DNA of 64,000 bases from Pollutimonas bauzanensis_A (GCF_040393045.1 NZ_JBEBUX010000002.1:14172-78171); one strand, 5' to 3'. Numbered from the stretch's first letter, positions 52,581-62,523 are shown. Notes: generated by a model not told the origin, from the letters alone. Numbers and translations are program-made.

Positions 52581-55500
52581 CTAGCCCACCATCATGAGGC
52601 TTGCGTTGCCCCCCGCCGCTGCGGTGTTCACGCTAACCGAAACTTCACGCCATAAACGTTCCAGGCGATAACCCTGACCGGCAGCCAGTTCATCGCTGCT
52701 CAGGCCTTGCACCGACAGGATAGGCCCTTGCCTTTGCGCCACCGCTTGATTAAGCGCCCGCAACGCATCACTATCGCCTTCGAACAACACTGCCTGATAA
52801 TCGCCGTGTTCGACCTCATCACGCGCTGCCAACCGTATGTTCTTCTTTTCTGCCGCACTTCGGGCTGCAAGGAACGCCTGGCCCGCTTCGGTATCCAGCA
52901 GTGCCATTTGATTGCCGGTGCGCACGCACGCGTCGAACTGGACGGCCGCGCCGTCTACCGTCGCTGCTACGCACAGCACCGTGCCGCGCGGTTTGATGTG
53001 ATACAGATTGCTTTCGCCAGTAGGGCCGGCAAGCACGACTGGAGCCCTAAGGGCACTATCCATATCGCACCACGCTGGCAAGCTATCAGGGCGGCGCGCC
53101 AACAAGCGCAAAAGGTACAGCGGGCCGCCAGCCTTGGGGCCCGTGCCCGAAAGCCCTTCTCCGCCAAACGGCTGGACACCGACCACTGCCCCCACAATAT
53201 TACGATTGACGTAAATATTGCCCGCATGAATCCGTTCAGACACACGAGCTACCGTTTCATCCAGCCGTGTATGCACGCCAAAAGTAAGGCCGTAACCCGT
53301 TGCATTGATCGCATCGATCAGGGCATCCAACTTTTCACGCTTATAGCGCACCACATGTAAAACGGGGCCGAAGACTTCCTGTTTTAACGCCGCTACATCC
53401 GTGATCTCGATGATAGTTGGCGAAATAAAAGAGCCATGCTCGCACCGCTCACCGAGCGTCAGTTGATCCACCCTGTGGCCAGCATCCCGCATAGACTGGA
53501 TGTGGGCCTGGATATTTGCTTGTGCATCGGCATCAATGACAGGGCCGACATCGGACGACAGCAGATCTGTCCGGCCAACCTGCAGCTCTTGCATTGCGCC
53601 ACGCAGCATAGTCAGGACATGATCAGCGCAATCTTCCTGGACACACAAAACACGCAGTGCTGAACAACGTTGGCCGGCGGAATCGAAAGCGGAAGTCAGC
53701 ACATCGAACACCACTTGTTCGGCTAAAGCGGATGAGTCCACAACCATCGCATTCTGGCCCCCGGTTTCAGCAATCAACGGAATGGGGTGGCCGGCATCGT
53801 CAAGACGCTGAGCAAGTTGCCGGGAAATCAGCCGAGCCACATCAGTAGAACCGGTAAACATGACGCCGCGCACTGCGGGACTGGCCACCAGGGCGGCGCC
53901 TACCGTCTCTCCCCGCCCGGGCAAAAGTTGTACGGCGCCGGCCGGCACACCGGCCCGACGTAAAATGGCAACCGCCTGCGCTGCAATCAAGCTGGTTTGT
54001 TCCGCCGGCTTAGCCAGCACAACGTTGCCCGCTGCAAGCGCGGCCGCCACCTGGCCAGTAAAAATGGCCAACGGAAAATTCCAGGGACTAATACACAGCA
54101 CAGGCCCAACAGGACGATGTGTATCGTTAGAAAATGATTGTTCGATTTGCGCTGCGTAGTAGCGTAGAAAGTCCACGGCTTCGCGAACTTCCGCAATGGC
54201 ATTGGCCAGCGACTTGCCAGCCTCGCGAACGATCAAGCCCAGCAAGGGCTGCATCTCGTCTTCCAGCATTTGGGCTGCACGCACCAGACATTGGGCGCGT
54301 TCAGTCACTGGTGTTGCCTGCCAGATCGGCGCCGCATGCGTCGCCGCTGCCAAGGCACTTTCCACTTCCGCAGGGTTGGTCTCTATGACAAACCCCACTA
54401 TGTCGCGATGGTCTCCCGGATTGCATACGGCACGGGTGCGCGCCTCATCCCATTCGGGTTCGCCCTCTCCCACCATTGGCGCGGCGCGCCATGCATGGCC
54501 TACGCTGTTGAGCAACGCTGCCGACAGCGAACCCAGACGATGTTCGTTTGAAAGATCCAGGCCTGCCGAATTCAGTCGACCATCCACCTGGCTATACAAC
54601 TGCCTGGGCAACGAGATTTTGTCATGCGGCGCACCCAGCGGCTGAATACGTAATGCAGACTGCACTGGGTCCGCAATCAGGGTATCGACAGGAATAGCCT
54701 CGTCGCCGATCTGGTTCACAAATGACGTATTTGCACCGTTCTCCAGCAGTCGACGCACCAGGTAAGCCAGTAAGGTTTCATGGGTGCCTACCGGTGCATA
54801 AATCCGGCAGGGGCGATTCAACTTGCCTTGGGCGATGGGCCCTGTTACTTCGTCGTACAGCGGTTCGCCCATGCCATGCAAACACTGGAATTCGTATTGG
54901 CCCGGATAATAGTTTTGCCCAGCCATATGGTAAATAGCCGACAGCGTATGAGCGTTATGTGTTGCGAATTGCGGGTATACCGCCTGCGGCGCTGCAAGCA
55001 GCTTGCGGGCGCAGGCCAGATAAGACACGTCGGTGTATATCTTGCGCGTGTAAACGGGATAGCCTTCCAGCCCATCGATCTGCGCGCGCTTGATCTCCGA
55101 GTCCCAGTAAGCCCCTTTGACCAGCCTGATCATCAAGCGATGCCCGCTGCGTTCAGCAAGATCGATGACGTGATCAATGACGAATGGCGCACGTTTTTGA
55201 TAGGCCTGAATGACGAAACCAATGCCGTTCCAACCTGACAGGTCAGAGTCAAAGCACAGGGCTTCCAGCAAATCCAGCGAAATCTCGAGACGATCGGCTT
55301 CCTCGGCATCGATATTCAAGCCTATGTCGTAGCTGCGGGCCAGCTTGGCCAGCGTCAACATGCGTGGCAGCAGTTCCGCCATGACGCGCTCGCGCTGCGC
55401 CCGGCTGTAGCGCGGATGCAATGCGGAAAGCTTGATGGAAATACCAGGCCCTTCGTAAATGCCACGTCCTTGCGAGGCCTTGCCTATGGCGTGTATGGCC

Positions 55501-56396
55501 TGTTCGTACGACACATAATAACGATCGGCATCGACGGCCGTCGTCGCTGCTTCGCCGAGCATATCGTAGGAATACCGAAACCCTTTATCTTCAAGCTTGC
55601 GGCTGTTGGCGATCGCAGCTGAAATGGTTTGCCCGGTAACGAACTGCTCGCCCATCATGCGCATGGCGATATTCACGCCTTTGCGAATCAACGGTTCACC
55701 GCCCTTGCCAATCAGACGAGTCAGCGCCGTAGACAAAGACTGCTCGCTATTTACGCTGACCAGCTTGCCGGTAAGCATCAAGCCCCACGTTGCAGCATTG
55801 ACAAATAGCGAGGGCGATTCACCCATATGTGAGCGCCAATCGCCGTGGCTGATCTTGTCGCGTATAAGGGCATCACGTGTCGCCCTGTCGGGAATGCGAA
55901 GCAAAGCCTCGGCCAGGCACATCAAGGCCACGCCTTCCTGGCTGGACAAGGAAAACTCCTGAATCAAGGCTTCGACCCCGCCACCCTTGCGTTTGCCGCG
56001 CAATGCCTCTACAAGGCGGCGTGCCAAGGCATGTACTTCTTGCGGCTGCGCAGAGCGTGCCTGATCAACCAGAACAGGTATGCATTCCGTTTCGGGACGC
56101 CGGTAAGCCGATGTGATGGCCGCGCGCAGCACTGACTGTGGTTGTATGTCTTGGGCGAACTCATAGAAAGGTAATGAGCTTTCAGGGGCAAGCGGTGCTT
56201 CGACAGATGCTTCGCCGTCGTTGGAGCCGAAATAACTGATTTCCGCCGGCAGTTGCCCGCGCTCTATCGCGTCGACATAAGCAAAGATGGCCTGCTTATG
56301 GAGCCAATGCGGGGTGCAACCTAGTTTACCTGCCGCGTTTTTCAGACGCTCGCGCAGCGTTTCATCAATCTTGACGCCCAGTGTGGTCGTTGCCAT
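52581..56396 (-). CDS. putA: Trifunctional proline dehydrogenase / P5C dehydrogenase / repressor PutA
   Basis: The 1271-residue protein oxidises proline to glutamate. The N-terminal ribbon-helix-helix (TTLGVKIDETLRERLKNAAGKLGCTPHWL, residues 3-47) marks the DNA-binding trifunctional type. The FAD proline dehydrogenase barrel covers about 180-470 (IKLSALHPRYSRAQRERVM, RLVKGAYWDSEIKRAQ). The aldehyde dehydrogenase domain follows (VLCISPWNFPLAIFTGQ; catalytic Glu in PLIAETGGQN, Cys in DSAGQRCSALR). The ATG at 56396 fits the family. GTTGCA-type motifs upstream suggest autorepression in the absence of proline. Confidence 0.96.
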   Translation of the reverse strand: MATTTLGVKIDETLRERLKNAAGKLGCTPHWLHKQAIFAYVDAIERGQLPAEISYFGSNDGEASVEAPLAPESSLPFYEFAQDIQPQSVLRAAITSAYRRPETECIPVLVDQARSAQPQEVHALARRLVEALRGKRKGGGVEALIQEFSLSSQEGVALMCLAEALLRIPDRATRDALIRDKISHGDWRSHMGESPSLFVNAATWGLMLTGKLVSVNSEQSLSTALTRLIGKGGEPLIRKGVNIAMRMMGEQFVTGQTISAAIANSRKLEDKGFRYSYDMLGEAATTAVDADRYYVSYEQAIHAIGKASQGRGIYEGPGISIKLSALHPRYSRAQRERVMAELLPRMLTLAKLARSYDIGLNIDAEEADRLEISLDLLEALCFDSDLSGWNGIGFVIQAYQKRAPFVIDHVIDLAERSGHRLMIRLVKGAYWDSEIKRAQIDGLEGYPVYTRKIYTDVSYLACARKLLAAPQAVYPQFATHNAHTLSAIYHMAGQNYYPGQYEFQCLHGMGEPLYDEVTGPIAQGKLNRPCRIYAPVGTHETLLAYLVRRLLENGANTSFVNQIGDEAIPVDTLIADPVQSALRIQPLGAPHDKISLPRQLYSQVDGRLNSAGLDLSNEHRLGSLSAALLNSVGHAWRAAPMVGEGEPEWDEARTRAVCNPGDHRDIVGFVIETNPAEVESALAAATHAAPIWQATPVTERAQCLVRAAQMLEDEMQPLLGLIVREAGKSLANAIAEVREAVDFLRYYAAQIEQSFSNDTHRPVGPVLCISPWNFPLAIFTGQVAAALAAGNVVLAKPAEQTSLIAAQAVAILRRAGVPAGAVQLLPGRGETVGAALVASPAVRGVMFTGSTDVARLISRQLAQRLDDAGHPIPLIAETGGQNAMVVDSSALAEQVVFDVLTSAFDSAGQRCSALRVLCVQEDCADHVLTMLRGAMQELQVGRTDLLSSDVGPVIDADAQANIQAHIQSMRDAGHRVDQLTLGERCEHGSFISPTIIEITDVAALKQEVFGPVLHVVRYKREKLDALIDAINATGYGLTFGVHTRLDETVARVSERIHAGNIYVNRNIVGAVVGVQPFGGEGLSGTGPKAGGPLYLLRLLARRPDSLPAWCDMDSALRAPVVLAGPTGESNLYHIKPRGTVLCVAATVDGAAVQFDACVRTGNQMALLDTEAGQAFLAARSAAEKKNIRLAARDEVEHGDYQAVLFEGDSDALRALNQAVAQRQGPILSVQGLSSDELAAGQGYRLERLWREVSVSVNTAAAGGNASLMMVG

Positions 56397-56423
56397 AACC
56401 TGTTCCTGTAAATCGTTTTCCAC

Positions 56424-56504
56424 GTTGCAGCCAGTCGACGGACGCAGCACTGCTTCAACATAGCTTCTCGTTAAACGAGAACGAAATACTAATCAGGTTG
56501 TACC
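56424..56504 (-). promoter_or_regulatory. putA control region with PutA-type motifs and a perfect palindrome
   Basis: Between putA and pqiC lie GTTGCA (56424-56429), GGTTGTACC (56496-56504) and a 17-bp perfect palindrome TTCTCGTT-A-AACGAGAA (56465-56481). GTTGCA is the hexamer reported for E. coli PutA operators. A third, best copy, GGTTGCACC, is at 56550-56558 inside the end of pqiC. Binding by the PutA ribbon-helix-helix domain is inferred. The palindrome may serve another regulator. Confidence 0.55.
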
Positions 56505-56543
56505 TTTTTTTATATTGTGGTTAACCCTTTATCGCTAGCCGCA

Positions 56544-57188
56544 TCAAAAGGTGCAACCTTTATTCAGCACGCCATCAACCGCCGCTTTTCCGGGACTACC
56601 TGATAACTGGGCGGCGATCACTTGCGCAATTCGGCGTAAGGCTTCCTGATGCCCCGCAACCATGGCGGACACACCCTCTCCGACCAAAACCTGAGTCTCG
56701 GCACGGCATATTGTCGCTTTTTTAGCTGGCTGATTGACGGGGGTCAGCCGCCATGTGGCATCCACCAGCACTCGTTCGTTGTAGACAGACTCGAAGCGCT
56801 GTACATGCAGAGCAACCTTCCACATCGCCAACGACTCCGGTACAGAGCCGGTGGCAATATCGAGTACGCCCAACTTGCGGGAAAGCTCGTCCGACAAGGC
56901 ATTGCGAATTTCATCCGACAGCGGCGAAGCCCACAAGGAACTGTTCAACAAACTTACCTGTGTGCTCTGGGGATCGCTAAGCACAATCTGCAGCCGATCT
57001 ACCTGCTCCGGCAACACCACGGGCTGCACGCTGATCGCGAACTTAGTCCCCGCGGCCTGTTGGGTGTTCGCGCCGACAGACTCCGGCGTCGACGCCGGCA
57101 GCAAAGTGTAATAACGGGGAGCCGTGCTCGCGCATGCGGTAAGTGCAACAGCCAACAATGCATATGAAAAGATGCGGCCAAAATTCAT
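56544..57188 (-). CDS. pqiC: Outer-membrane lipoprotein PqiC (ABC-type transport auxiliary family)
   Basis: The 214-residue lipoprotein has signal peptide and lipobox (YALLAVALTAC, Cys about residue 19), followed by the DUF330/PqiC-type start STAPRYYTLLPAS and the conserved VVLPEQVDRLQIVL and NSSLWASPLSDEIRNALSDELSRKLG. PqiC anchors the PqiAB lipid-transport tunnel at the outer membrane. It lies 8 bp after pqiB. Its last codons form a GGTTGCACC motif that may belong to the putA control region. Confidence 0.9.
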   Translation of the reverse strand: MNFGRIFSYALLAVALTACASTAPRYYTLLPASTPESVGANTQQAAGTKFAISVQPVVLPEQVDRLQIVLSDPQSTQVSLLNSSLWASPLSDEIRNALSDELSRKLGVLDIATGSVPESLAMWKVALHVQRFESVYNERVLVDATWRLTPVNQPAKKATICRAETQVLVGEGVSAMVAGHQEALRRIAQVIAAQLSGSPGKAAVDGVLNKGCTF

Positions 57189-57196
57189 GACGTTTC

Positions 57197-58885
57197 CTAA
57201 GGACTAACCGGCACTGCATCGCGGGCGGGCCCACGCAACAGCGACGTCGGATGCGTTTGGAGGTAATCCGCCAGGGCACGCAGCGATTTTGCCGTATTGC
57301 TGATTTCGCGCAAAGTGCGATCTATGTTGTCGTTCATGGGGGAATTCTGCGCCAACAACTTATCAATACTGCTCAACGATTTTTGAGCGGCTTTAAGCAT
57401 TGAGGTGGCTTGCGGCGCCAATTGCCCATCGAGGTTCTTAACGAGCTGTGCTACCGATTGCAGGCTGGTACGCAGATCCTTGCCTATGTCTTCGAACGGG
57501 ACTGCGTCAAGCTTGGTGACGATACTGGTAATCTGCTGCTGCAAGCGGTCGAAGTCGCCGACGATGGTCGGCAGAATCACGGGCTGCGCCTTGCTATCAA
57601 ATGACACCGGCTTGGCATCCGTGAAAAAGTCCAGCGCCACATACTGTTGGCCGGTCAGGATGTTGGCCGCACGCATTTGCGCCCGCAAACCGTTTTCAAC
57701 CATAACGCTCAACAAATCCGAATCCGTATTTTTAGAATCTGGACTACCTTTGCGCATATTTTCGTAAGCTGCGCCAAACCGCATTGGGTAGAGCTCACCC
57801 TTGACCAGCGCATAAAAATACTTGTCCTTGGCATTGTATTCAAGGTCGATATCCACCACCCTACCCAGCTCCAGACCGCGAAAATCGATAGGTGCGCCCA
57901 CTTTCAGGCCGCGCACCGATTGCCGAAAATGCAACTCGACAGCGTATGGCGGGCCATCCGGGTCAGCCATCGCTTGCGCTTGCGTGTCGGTTAGCGGGAA
58001 TACGCTGTCCGCCTGGGCAGGCTCGGTGCTGGTTCCATCGGGCGAACCGAATGCCACACCGCCCGCCATGACAGAAACGACAGAGCCAGTTTGCACCTTG
58101 AGCCCATCGGCGCTCAAGGACAAGTCAATACCGCTGGCATTCCAGAAGCGTGTATCTTTCGTGACAAACTTATCGTTGGGCTTGTCCACAAACACTTGGA
58201 TGGAAACGGCTTTTCCACCTTCATCGAGGTCGTAGCCGATAACCCGCCCCACTTGTATCCGTCGATAATAAACCGGCGAACCGATTTCCAGCGAACCTAG
58301 ATCAGGCGCTTTCAAGGTAAAGCGCGATCCGGGCCGTCCACTGGTGATTTCAGGCGGTTTTTCGAGGCCGGTAAACTCATAAACAGGCTGATTGCCGTTC
58401 TTGGTCTCTACCGCATCCACACCGATATAAGCCCCGGAAAGCAAGGTGCCCAATCCCGAGACGCCACTGATACCCAAACGGGGCCGGACTACCCAAAAAC
58501 GTGTGCTTTCCTGAGTAATATAATCAGACCCCTCACGATTGAGCTCAGCCTCAACCAGCACTTTGGACCGATCAGCGGCCACTTTAATGCCGCTTACCAT
58601 CCCGACGACCACATCTTTATAGCGGACCTTGGTTTGTCCGATTTCCAAACCTTCGGCAGACTCAAAACTGATCGTAACGGTCGGCCCCGTGTGCATCCAG
58701 TTGCGCACCAACAGGGAGGCCCCGACTAAAACTGCCACCAGCGGTACCAACCATATCCATGAGAACCGAACTTCGCGAGCTGGCTTGATATCGGGCCGAC
58801 GCAAGTCCTGGGAAATACCTGTTGTCGCCGGGGACGTATCCCCATCGGATTTTTCGGATTCTGGCGCAGCATTGTGGTCTGTCAT
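57197..58885 (-). CDS. pqiB: Intermembrane lipid transport protein PqiB (MCE repeats)
   Basis: The 562-residue protein has one N-terminal membrane helix (ISWIWLVPLVAVLVGASLLV-like, about residues 42-62) and three MCE/MlaD domains (starting near GPTVTISFESAEGLEIGQTKVRYKDV, at about 160-270, and around YAVELHFRQSVRGLKVGAPIDFRGLELG). A long C-terminal helical region in the other PqiB proteins forms the needle. It bridges the periplasm between PqiA and PqiC. It is 9 bp from pqiA and typical in length (E. coli 546). Confidence 0.93.
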   Translation of the reverse strand: MTDHNAAPESEKSDGDTSPATTGISQDLRRPDIKPAREVRFSWIWLVPLVAVLVGASLLVRNWMHTGPTVTISFESAEGLEIGQTKVRYKDVVVGMVSGIKVAADRSKVLVEAELNREGSDYITQESTRFWVVRPRLGISGVSGLGTLLSGAYIGVDAVETKNGNQPVYEFTGLEKPPEITSGRPGSRFTLKAPDLGSLEIGSPVYYRRIQVGRVIGYDLDEGGKAVSIQVFVDKPNDKFVTKDTRFWNASGIDLSLSADGLKVQTGSVVSVMAGGVAFGSPDGTSTEPAQADSVFPLTDTQAQAMADPDGPPYAVELHFRQSVRGLKVGAPIDFRGLELGRVVDIDLEYNAKDKYFYALVKGELYPMRFGAAYENMRKGSPDSKNTDSDLLSVMVENGLRAQMRAANILTGQQYVALDFFTDAKPVSFDSKAQPVILPTIVGDFDRLQQQITSIVTKLDAVPFEDIGKDLRTSLQSVAQLVKNLDGQLAPQATSMLKAAQKSLSSIDKLLAQNSPMNDNIDRTLREISNTAKSLRALADYLQTHPTSLLRGPARDAVPVSP

Positions 58886-58894
58886 ACCGTTCTC

Positions 58895-60202
58895 TTAAGA
58901 CTGCGTTCTGCCGGGTGCTATCTGCCCGGAGGTTGAACTAGCGGGCGATTGTAACGCGCCGGCTTCCAACGCGTGAGGCTGCTGATCCCAGCCGCGGCGA
59001 GGATCATAGCTCATGGCGGCAAACATGGTAAGAATCACCACAAAGCCGAAGCTCGCCGCGCCCGGCCCTGCGATGATCTGCGAAACGCCCGGAAAATCGG
59101 CCATGGCGGTCAGCAGGATAACTACGAAAACGTCCAACATAGACCATTGGCCTATGAATTCGATCAATTCATACAAGCGCGTACGCTGGCGTTGCACAGT
59201 GCTGCCGCGCCAATGCCTGTTCACCATCAGCACCATTAATGCCAAAAGCTTGGTCATGGGCACCACGACGCTGGCCACAAAGACAATGACCGCGAGATCC
59301 CACGACCCCAGTTGCCACAGCTCTATCACACCGCCCAGAATGGTATGCGCACTCTCTCCGACTGCGGTACGCAGCCTCATGACTGGCAAGATATTAGCGG
59401 GAATATAAACAATACTGGCCGTGATGATCAGGGCCCACACACGAGATACCGGATTGGGCTTGCGCCGATGCATACGCGCATGGCAACGCTCACAGCGACA
59501 GGCCTCTGTGCCTGGTTTAATGTTCTGGACATAGCCGCACGATGAGCATGACGCCACTACTCTACCTGGGGACAAGTTCGGATGGGGTGCCTGGACTAAC
59601 CCTGCATCCTCGGCATATCGCCATAATCGATGCGCTGTCACGCGGCTAAGCCCAGTCAGCATGAATGTAAGTACGCCAAAGGCCCATAACCCTGGGCCGA
59701 TGGAAAGCTTGGCCAAGCTGGAAAACTTCACCAACGCCACGATCACACCCAGCATCAAGACCGGTACCATGCTCCAGGGCGCTATCCAATGCAAAAACCG
59801 CATGCCGTAGCGAAAATCCCCAGGCAAGCGCCCTGATTGGATTGACAGCAACGCCCAAAGCACGAACATTAACTGCATAAGCGGAAGCCAAAAGGCGAAC
59901 ATCCCCGTCATGACCGCCAACAACAGATGGCCTTGCCTCCAGGTCAGCCACAGCGCCTCCGGCAAAGACGCCTGCACCGTCATTCCCTGGAGGTTAAGTA
60001 TTGCGATGGGAAAATAGTTGGCGATGGCGAAAACAAGAAGAGCCGCCACCACCAACGCTATCCAACCGTTCAGCGATACGCTGCTGCGCCGATACAGCAC
60101 ATAGCCGCAACATGTACATGTTGCGATAGCGCGAGGCTCAATAGGCATGCGCTCGTGTAGCGTTGCGCAATGCTCGCAAGCAACCACCGGCCCCTCTTTC
60201 AT
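58895..60202 (-). CDS. pqiA: Inner-membrane protein PqiA
   Basis: The protein is about 435 residues and consists of two copies of the PqiA unit, each with a Cys-rich (rubredoxin-like) segment (CEHCATLHERMP...CTCCGYVLYR; CSSCGYVQNI...CRCERCHARMHRRKPN) and four membrane helices. It is the inner-membrane partner of PqiB. The ATG at 60202 overlaps the clpA stop by one base (TGATG). An in-frame TTG one codon earlier is less likely. The overlap ties the pqi genes to the clpSA transcript. Confidence 0.93.
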   Translation of the reverse strand: MKEGPVVACEHCATLHERMPIEPRAIATCTCCGYVLYRRSSVSLNGWIALVVAALLVFAIANYFPIAILNLQGMTVQASLPEALWLTWRQGHLLLAVMTGMFAFWLPLMQLMFVLWALLSIQSGRLPGDFRYGMRFLHWIAPWSMVPVLMLGVIVALVKFSSLAKLSIGPGLWAFGVLTFMLTGLSRVTAHRLWRYAEDAGLVQAPHPNLSPGRVVASCSSCGYVQNIKPGTEACRCERCHARMHRRKPNPVSRVWALIITASIVYIPANILPVMRLRTAVGESAHTILGGVIELWQLGSWDLAVIVFVASVVVPMTKLLALMVLMVNRHWRGSTVQRQRTRLYELIEFIGQWSMLDVFVVILLTAMADFPGVSQIIAGPGAASFGFVVILTMFAAMSYDPRRGWDQQPHALEAGALQSPASSTSGQIAPGRTQS

Positions 60203-62523
60203 CAATCAACCAGCTCGGGTTCCGGATGCGAAGGCGATGCGTGATTAGACTTGGCTGGCTTTTCAGGCTTCTGGGAAATGACGAGATCCACTTTCCCGTC
60301 TTTATCGAGGCCGACCTCGACATGCCCGCCATCGACCAAGCGCCCGAATAACAATTCATCGGCCAACGCGCGTCGTATCGTGTCCTGAATAAGGCGCTGC
60401 ATAGGCCGCGCACCCATAGCCGGATCGAAGCCTTCCTTGGCCAGATGCTCGCGCAACGCGTCCGAAAATACGGCTTCGACGCGTTTTTCGTGCAACTGGT
60501 CTTCGAGCTGCATAAGGAATTTGTCGACTACCCGCATGATGATATCGCGCGATAGCGGCATAAAACCGATGATGGCATCGAGGCGATTGCGGAATTCAGG
60601 CGTAAACAAGCGCTTGATGTCCGCCATTTCGTCACCCGTGCGAGCAGGTTGGGCAAAACCAATGGTGGTACGGTTTAGCGCCTCGGCCCCCGCGTTCGTC
60701 GTCATGACAAGAATAACGTTGCGGAAGTCCGACTTGCGGCCATTGTTATCGGTAAGTGTGCCGTGATCCATGACTTGCAGGAGGATGTTATATACATCCG
60801 GGTGCGCTTTTTCGATCTCGTCCAACAGCAGCACGCAATGCGGCTGCTTGCTGACTGCTTCGGTAAGCAGCCCGCCTTGATCGAAACCAACATAGCCAGG
60901 AGGCGCACCGATAAGACGCGATACGGTGTGACGTTCCATGTATTCGGACATATCGAAGCGCAAGAGCTCAATGCCCAGCACAAAAGCCAATTGGCGTGCG
61001 ACCTCGGTTTTCCCGACGCCGGTAGGCCCGGAGAACAGGAAAGAGCCAATCGGCTTGTCGGGCCGGCCCAAGCCGGAACGCGCCATTTTTATGGCCGCTG
61101 CCAAGGCTTCAATTGCAGGGTCTTGGCCAAACACGACGGTTTTGAGATCACGTTCAAGAGTGGCCAGCTTGTTGCGGTCATCATTGGACACGCTTTGCGG
61201 CGGGATGCGCGCAATTTTGGCAACCGTAGCCTGGACTTCAGCCTTGCCGATGACTTTCTTTTGACGCGAGCGAGGCAATAGCCTTTGTGCGGCCCCCGCC
61301 TCGTCAATGACGTCAATAGCCTTATCGGGTAGAAACCTGTCATTGATATGGCGTGCCGCAAGCTCCGCCGCAGCGGTGATGGCAGCGGCCGAATACCGCA
61401 CCCCATGATGCGCTTCGAAATGGCCTTTCAGACCACGCAGAATCTGGATCGTTTGTTCAACGGTGGGTTCCGGCACATCGATTTTCTGGAAACGACGCGA
61501 CAAGGCGTGGTCTTTCTCGAAAATGCCGCGATATTCGTTGTAAGTCGTAGCCCCCATGCACTTGAGCTGGCCAGAGGACAAGGCCGGCTTGAGCAAATTG
61601 GAAGCATCAAGCGTACCGCCAGAAGCGGAACCCGCGCCGATAAGCGTATGGATTTCGTCTATGAACAAGATCGCATTGGTGTTGTCTTTAAGCGACTTGA
61701 GCACGCCCTTCAGGCGCTGTTCGAAGTCACCCCGGTACTTGGTTCCGGCAAGCAGCGCACCCATATCCAGCGCATAGACTTCAGAGTCGGAGAGAATTTC
61801 GGGAACATCGCCTTTGGTAATGCGCCAGGCAAGGCCTTCGGCAATAGCCGTTTTACCCACGCCCGCTTCGCCAACCAGCAAAGGATTGTTTTTGCGGCGG
61901 CGACACAACACCTGGATAACGCGCTCGACCTCGTGTTCGCGGCCGATCAGGGGGTCGATACGACCCTGGCGCGCTTCAGCATTGAGATCAGTTGCATACA
62001 GCTCGAGCGGAGATTTTTGCTGGTCGGATTTGGGCTCGGCTTCAACGGCCTGAGCCTTGACGGGTTCGGAAGCAGCGTCTTCGTTGGCTTTCGTAATGCC
62101 ATGCGACAGGAAATTAACAACGTCCAGACGAGTAACGCCCTGCTGTTGCAGGAAATAAACCGCATGGGAGTCTTTTTCGCCGTACATAGCCACCAGCACA
62201 TTGGCGCCTGTGACTGTGTTCTTGTTGGAATTACCCGACGACACATGCATGATGGCGCGCTGAATGACACGCTGAAAACCCAGGGTGGGTTGCGTATCGA
62301 CTTCGTCTTCGCCGGGAAATATTGGCGTGTTCTCGTTGATGAACTTGCGTAACTCTTGACGCAAGACGTCAATATTGGCGGAACATGCGCGCAGGACGTC
62401 GGCAGCAGCAACGTTGTCGAGTAAGGCGAGCAATAGGTGCTCTACCGTAATAAATTCATGTCGCGCTGTTCGGGCCTCGACAAAGGCCATGTGCAGGCTG
62501 ACTTCAAGTTCTTCGGAAATCAC
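60202..62523 (-). CDS. clpA: Clp protease ATPase/unfoldase ClpA
   Basis: The 773-residue AAA+ protein has an N-terminal repeat domain (ISEELEVSLHMAFVEARTARHEFITVEHLLLALL) that binds ClpS, then two ATPase modules with Walker A GEAGVGKTAIAEGLAWRI (about residue 205) and GPTGVGKTEVARQLAFVL (about 490). The ClpP-binding IGF-type loop is seen in TTIGFAQPAR. A GTG start at 62523 is chosen because GGAGGAAGC lies directly upstream; the longer frame lacks family similarity. It partners with ClpP (12406) and ClpS. Confidence 0.97.
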   Translation of the reverse strand: MISEELEVSLHMAFVEARTARHEFITVEHLLLALLDNVAAADVLRACSANIDVLRQELRKFINENTPIFPGEDEVDTQPTLGFQRVIQRAIMHVSSGNSNKNTVTGANVLVAMYGEKDSHAVYFLQQQGVTRLDVVNFLSHGITKANEDAASEPVKAQAVEAEPKSDQQKSPLELYATDLNAEARQGRIDPLIGREHEVERVIQVLCRRRKNNPLLVGEAGVGKTAIAEGLAWRITKGDVPEILSDSEVYALDMGALLAGTKYRGDFEQRLKGVLKSLKDNTNAILFIDEIHTLIGAGSASGGTLDASNLLKPALSSGQLKCMGATTYNEYRGIFEKDHALSRRFQKIDVPEPTVEQTIQILRGLKGHFEAHHGVRYSAAAITAAAELAARHINDRFLPDKAIDVIDEAGAAQRLLPRSRQKKVIGKAEVQATVAKIARIPPQSVSNDDRNKLATLERDLKTVVFGQDPAIEALAAAIKMARSGLGRPDKPIGSFLFSGPTGVGKTEVARQLAFVLGIELLRFDMSEYMERHTVSRLIGAPPGYVGFDQGGLLTEAVSKQPHCVLLLDEIEKAHPDVYNILLQVMDHGTLTDNNGRKSDFRNVILVMTTNAGAEALNRTTIGFAQPARTGDEMADIKRLFTPEFRNRLDAIIGFMPLSRDIIMRVVDKFLMQLEDQLHEKRVEAVFSDALREHLAKEGFDPAMGARPMQRLIQDTIRRALADELLFGRLVDGGHVEVGLDKDGKVDLVISQKPEKPAKSNHASPSHPEPELVD

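Noticed and set aside
61348..62352. A 334-codon plus-strand frame within clpA.
   Set aside because: It is antisense shadow of clpA. The composition is what codon bias on the real strand produces, and no family is recognised.
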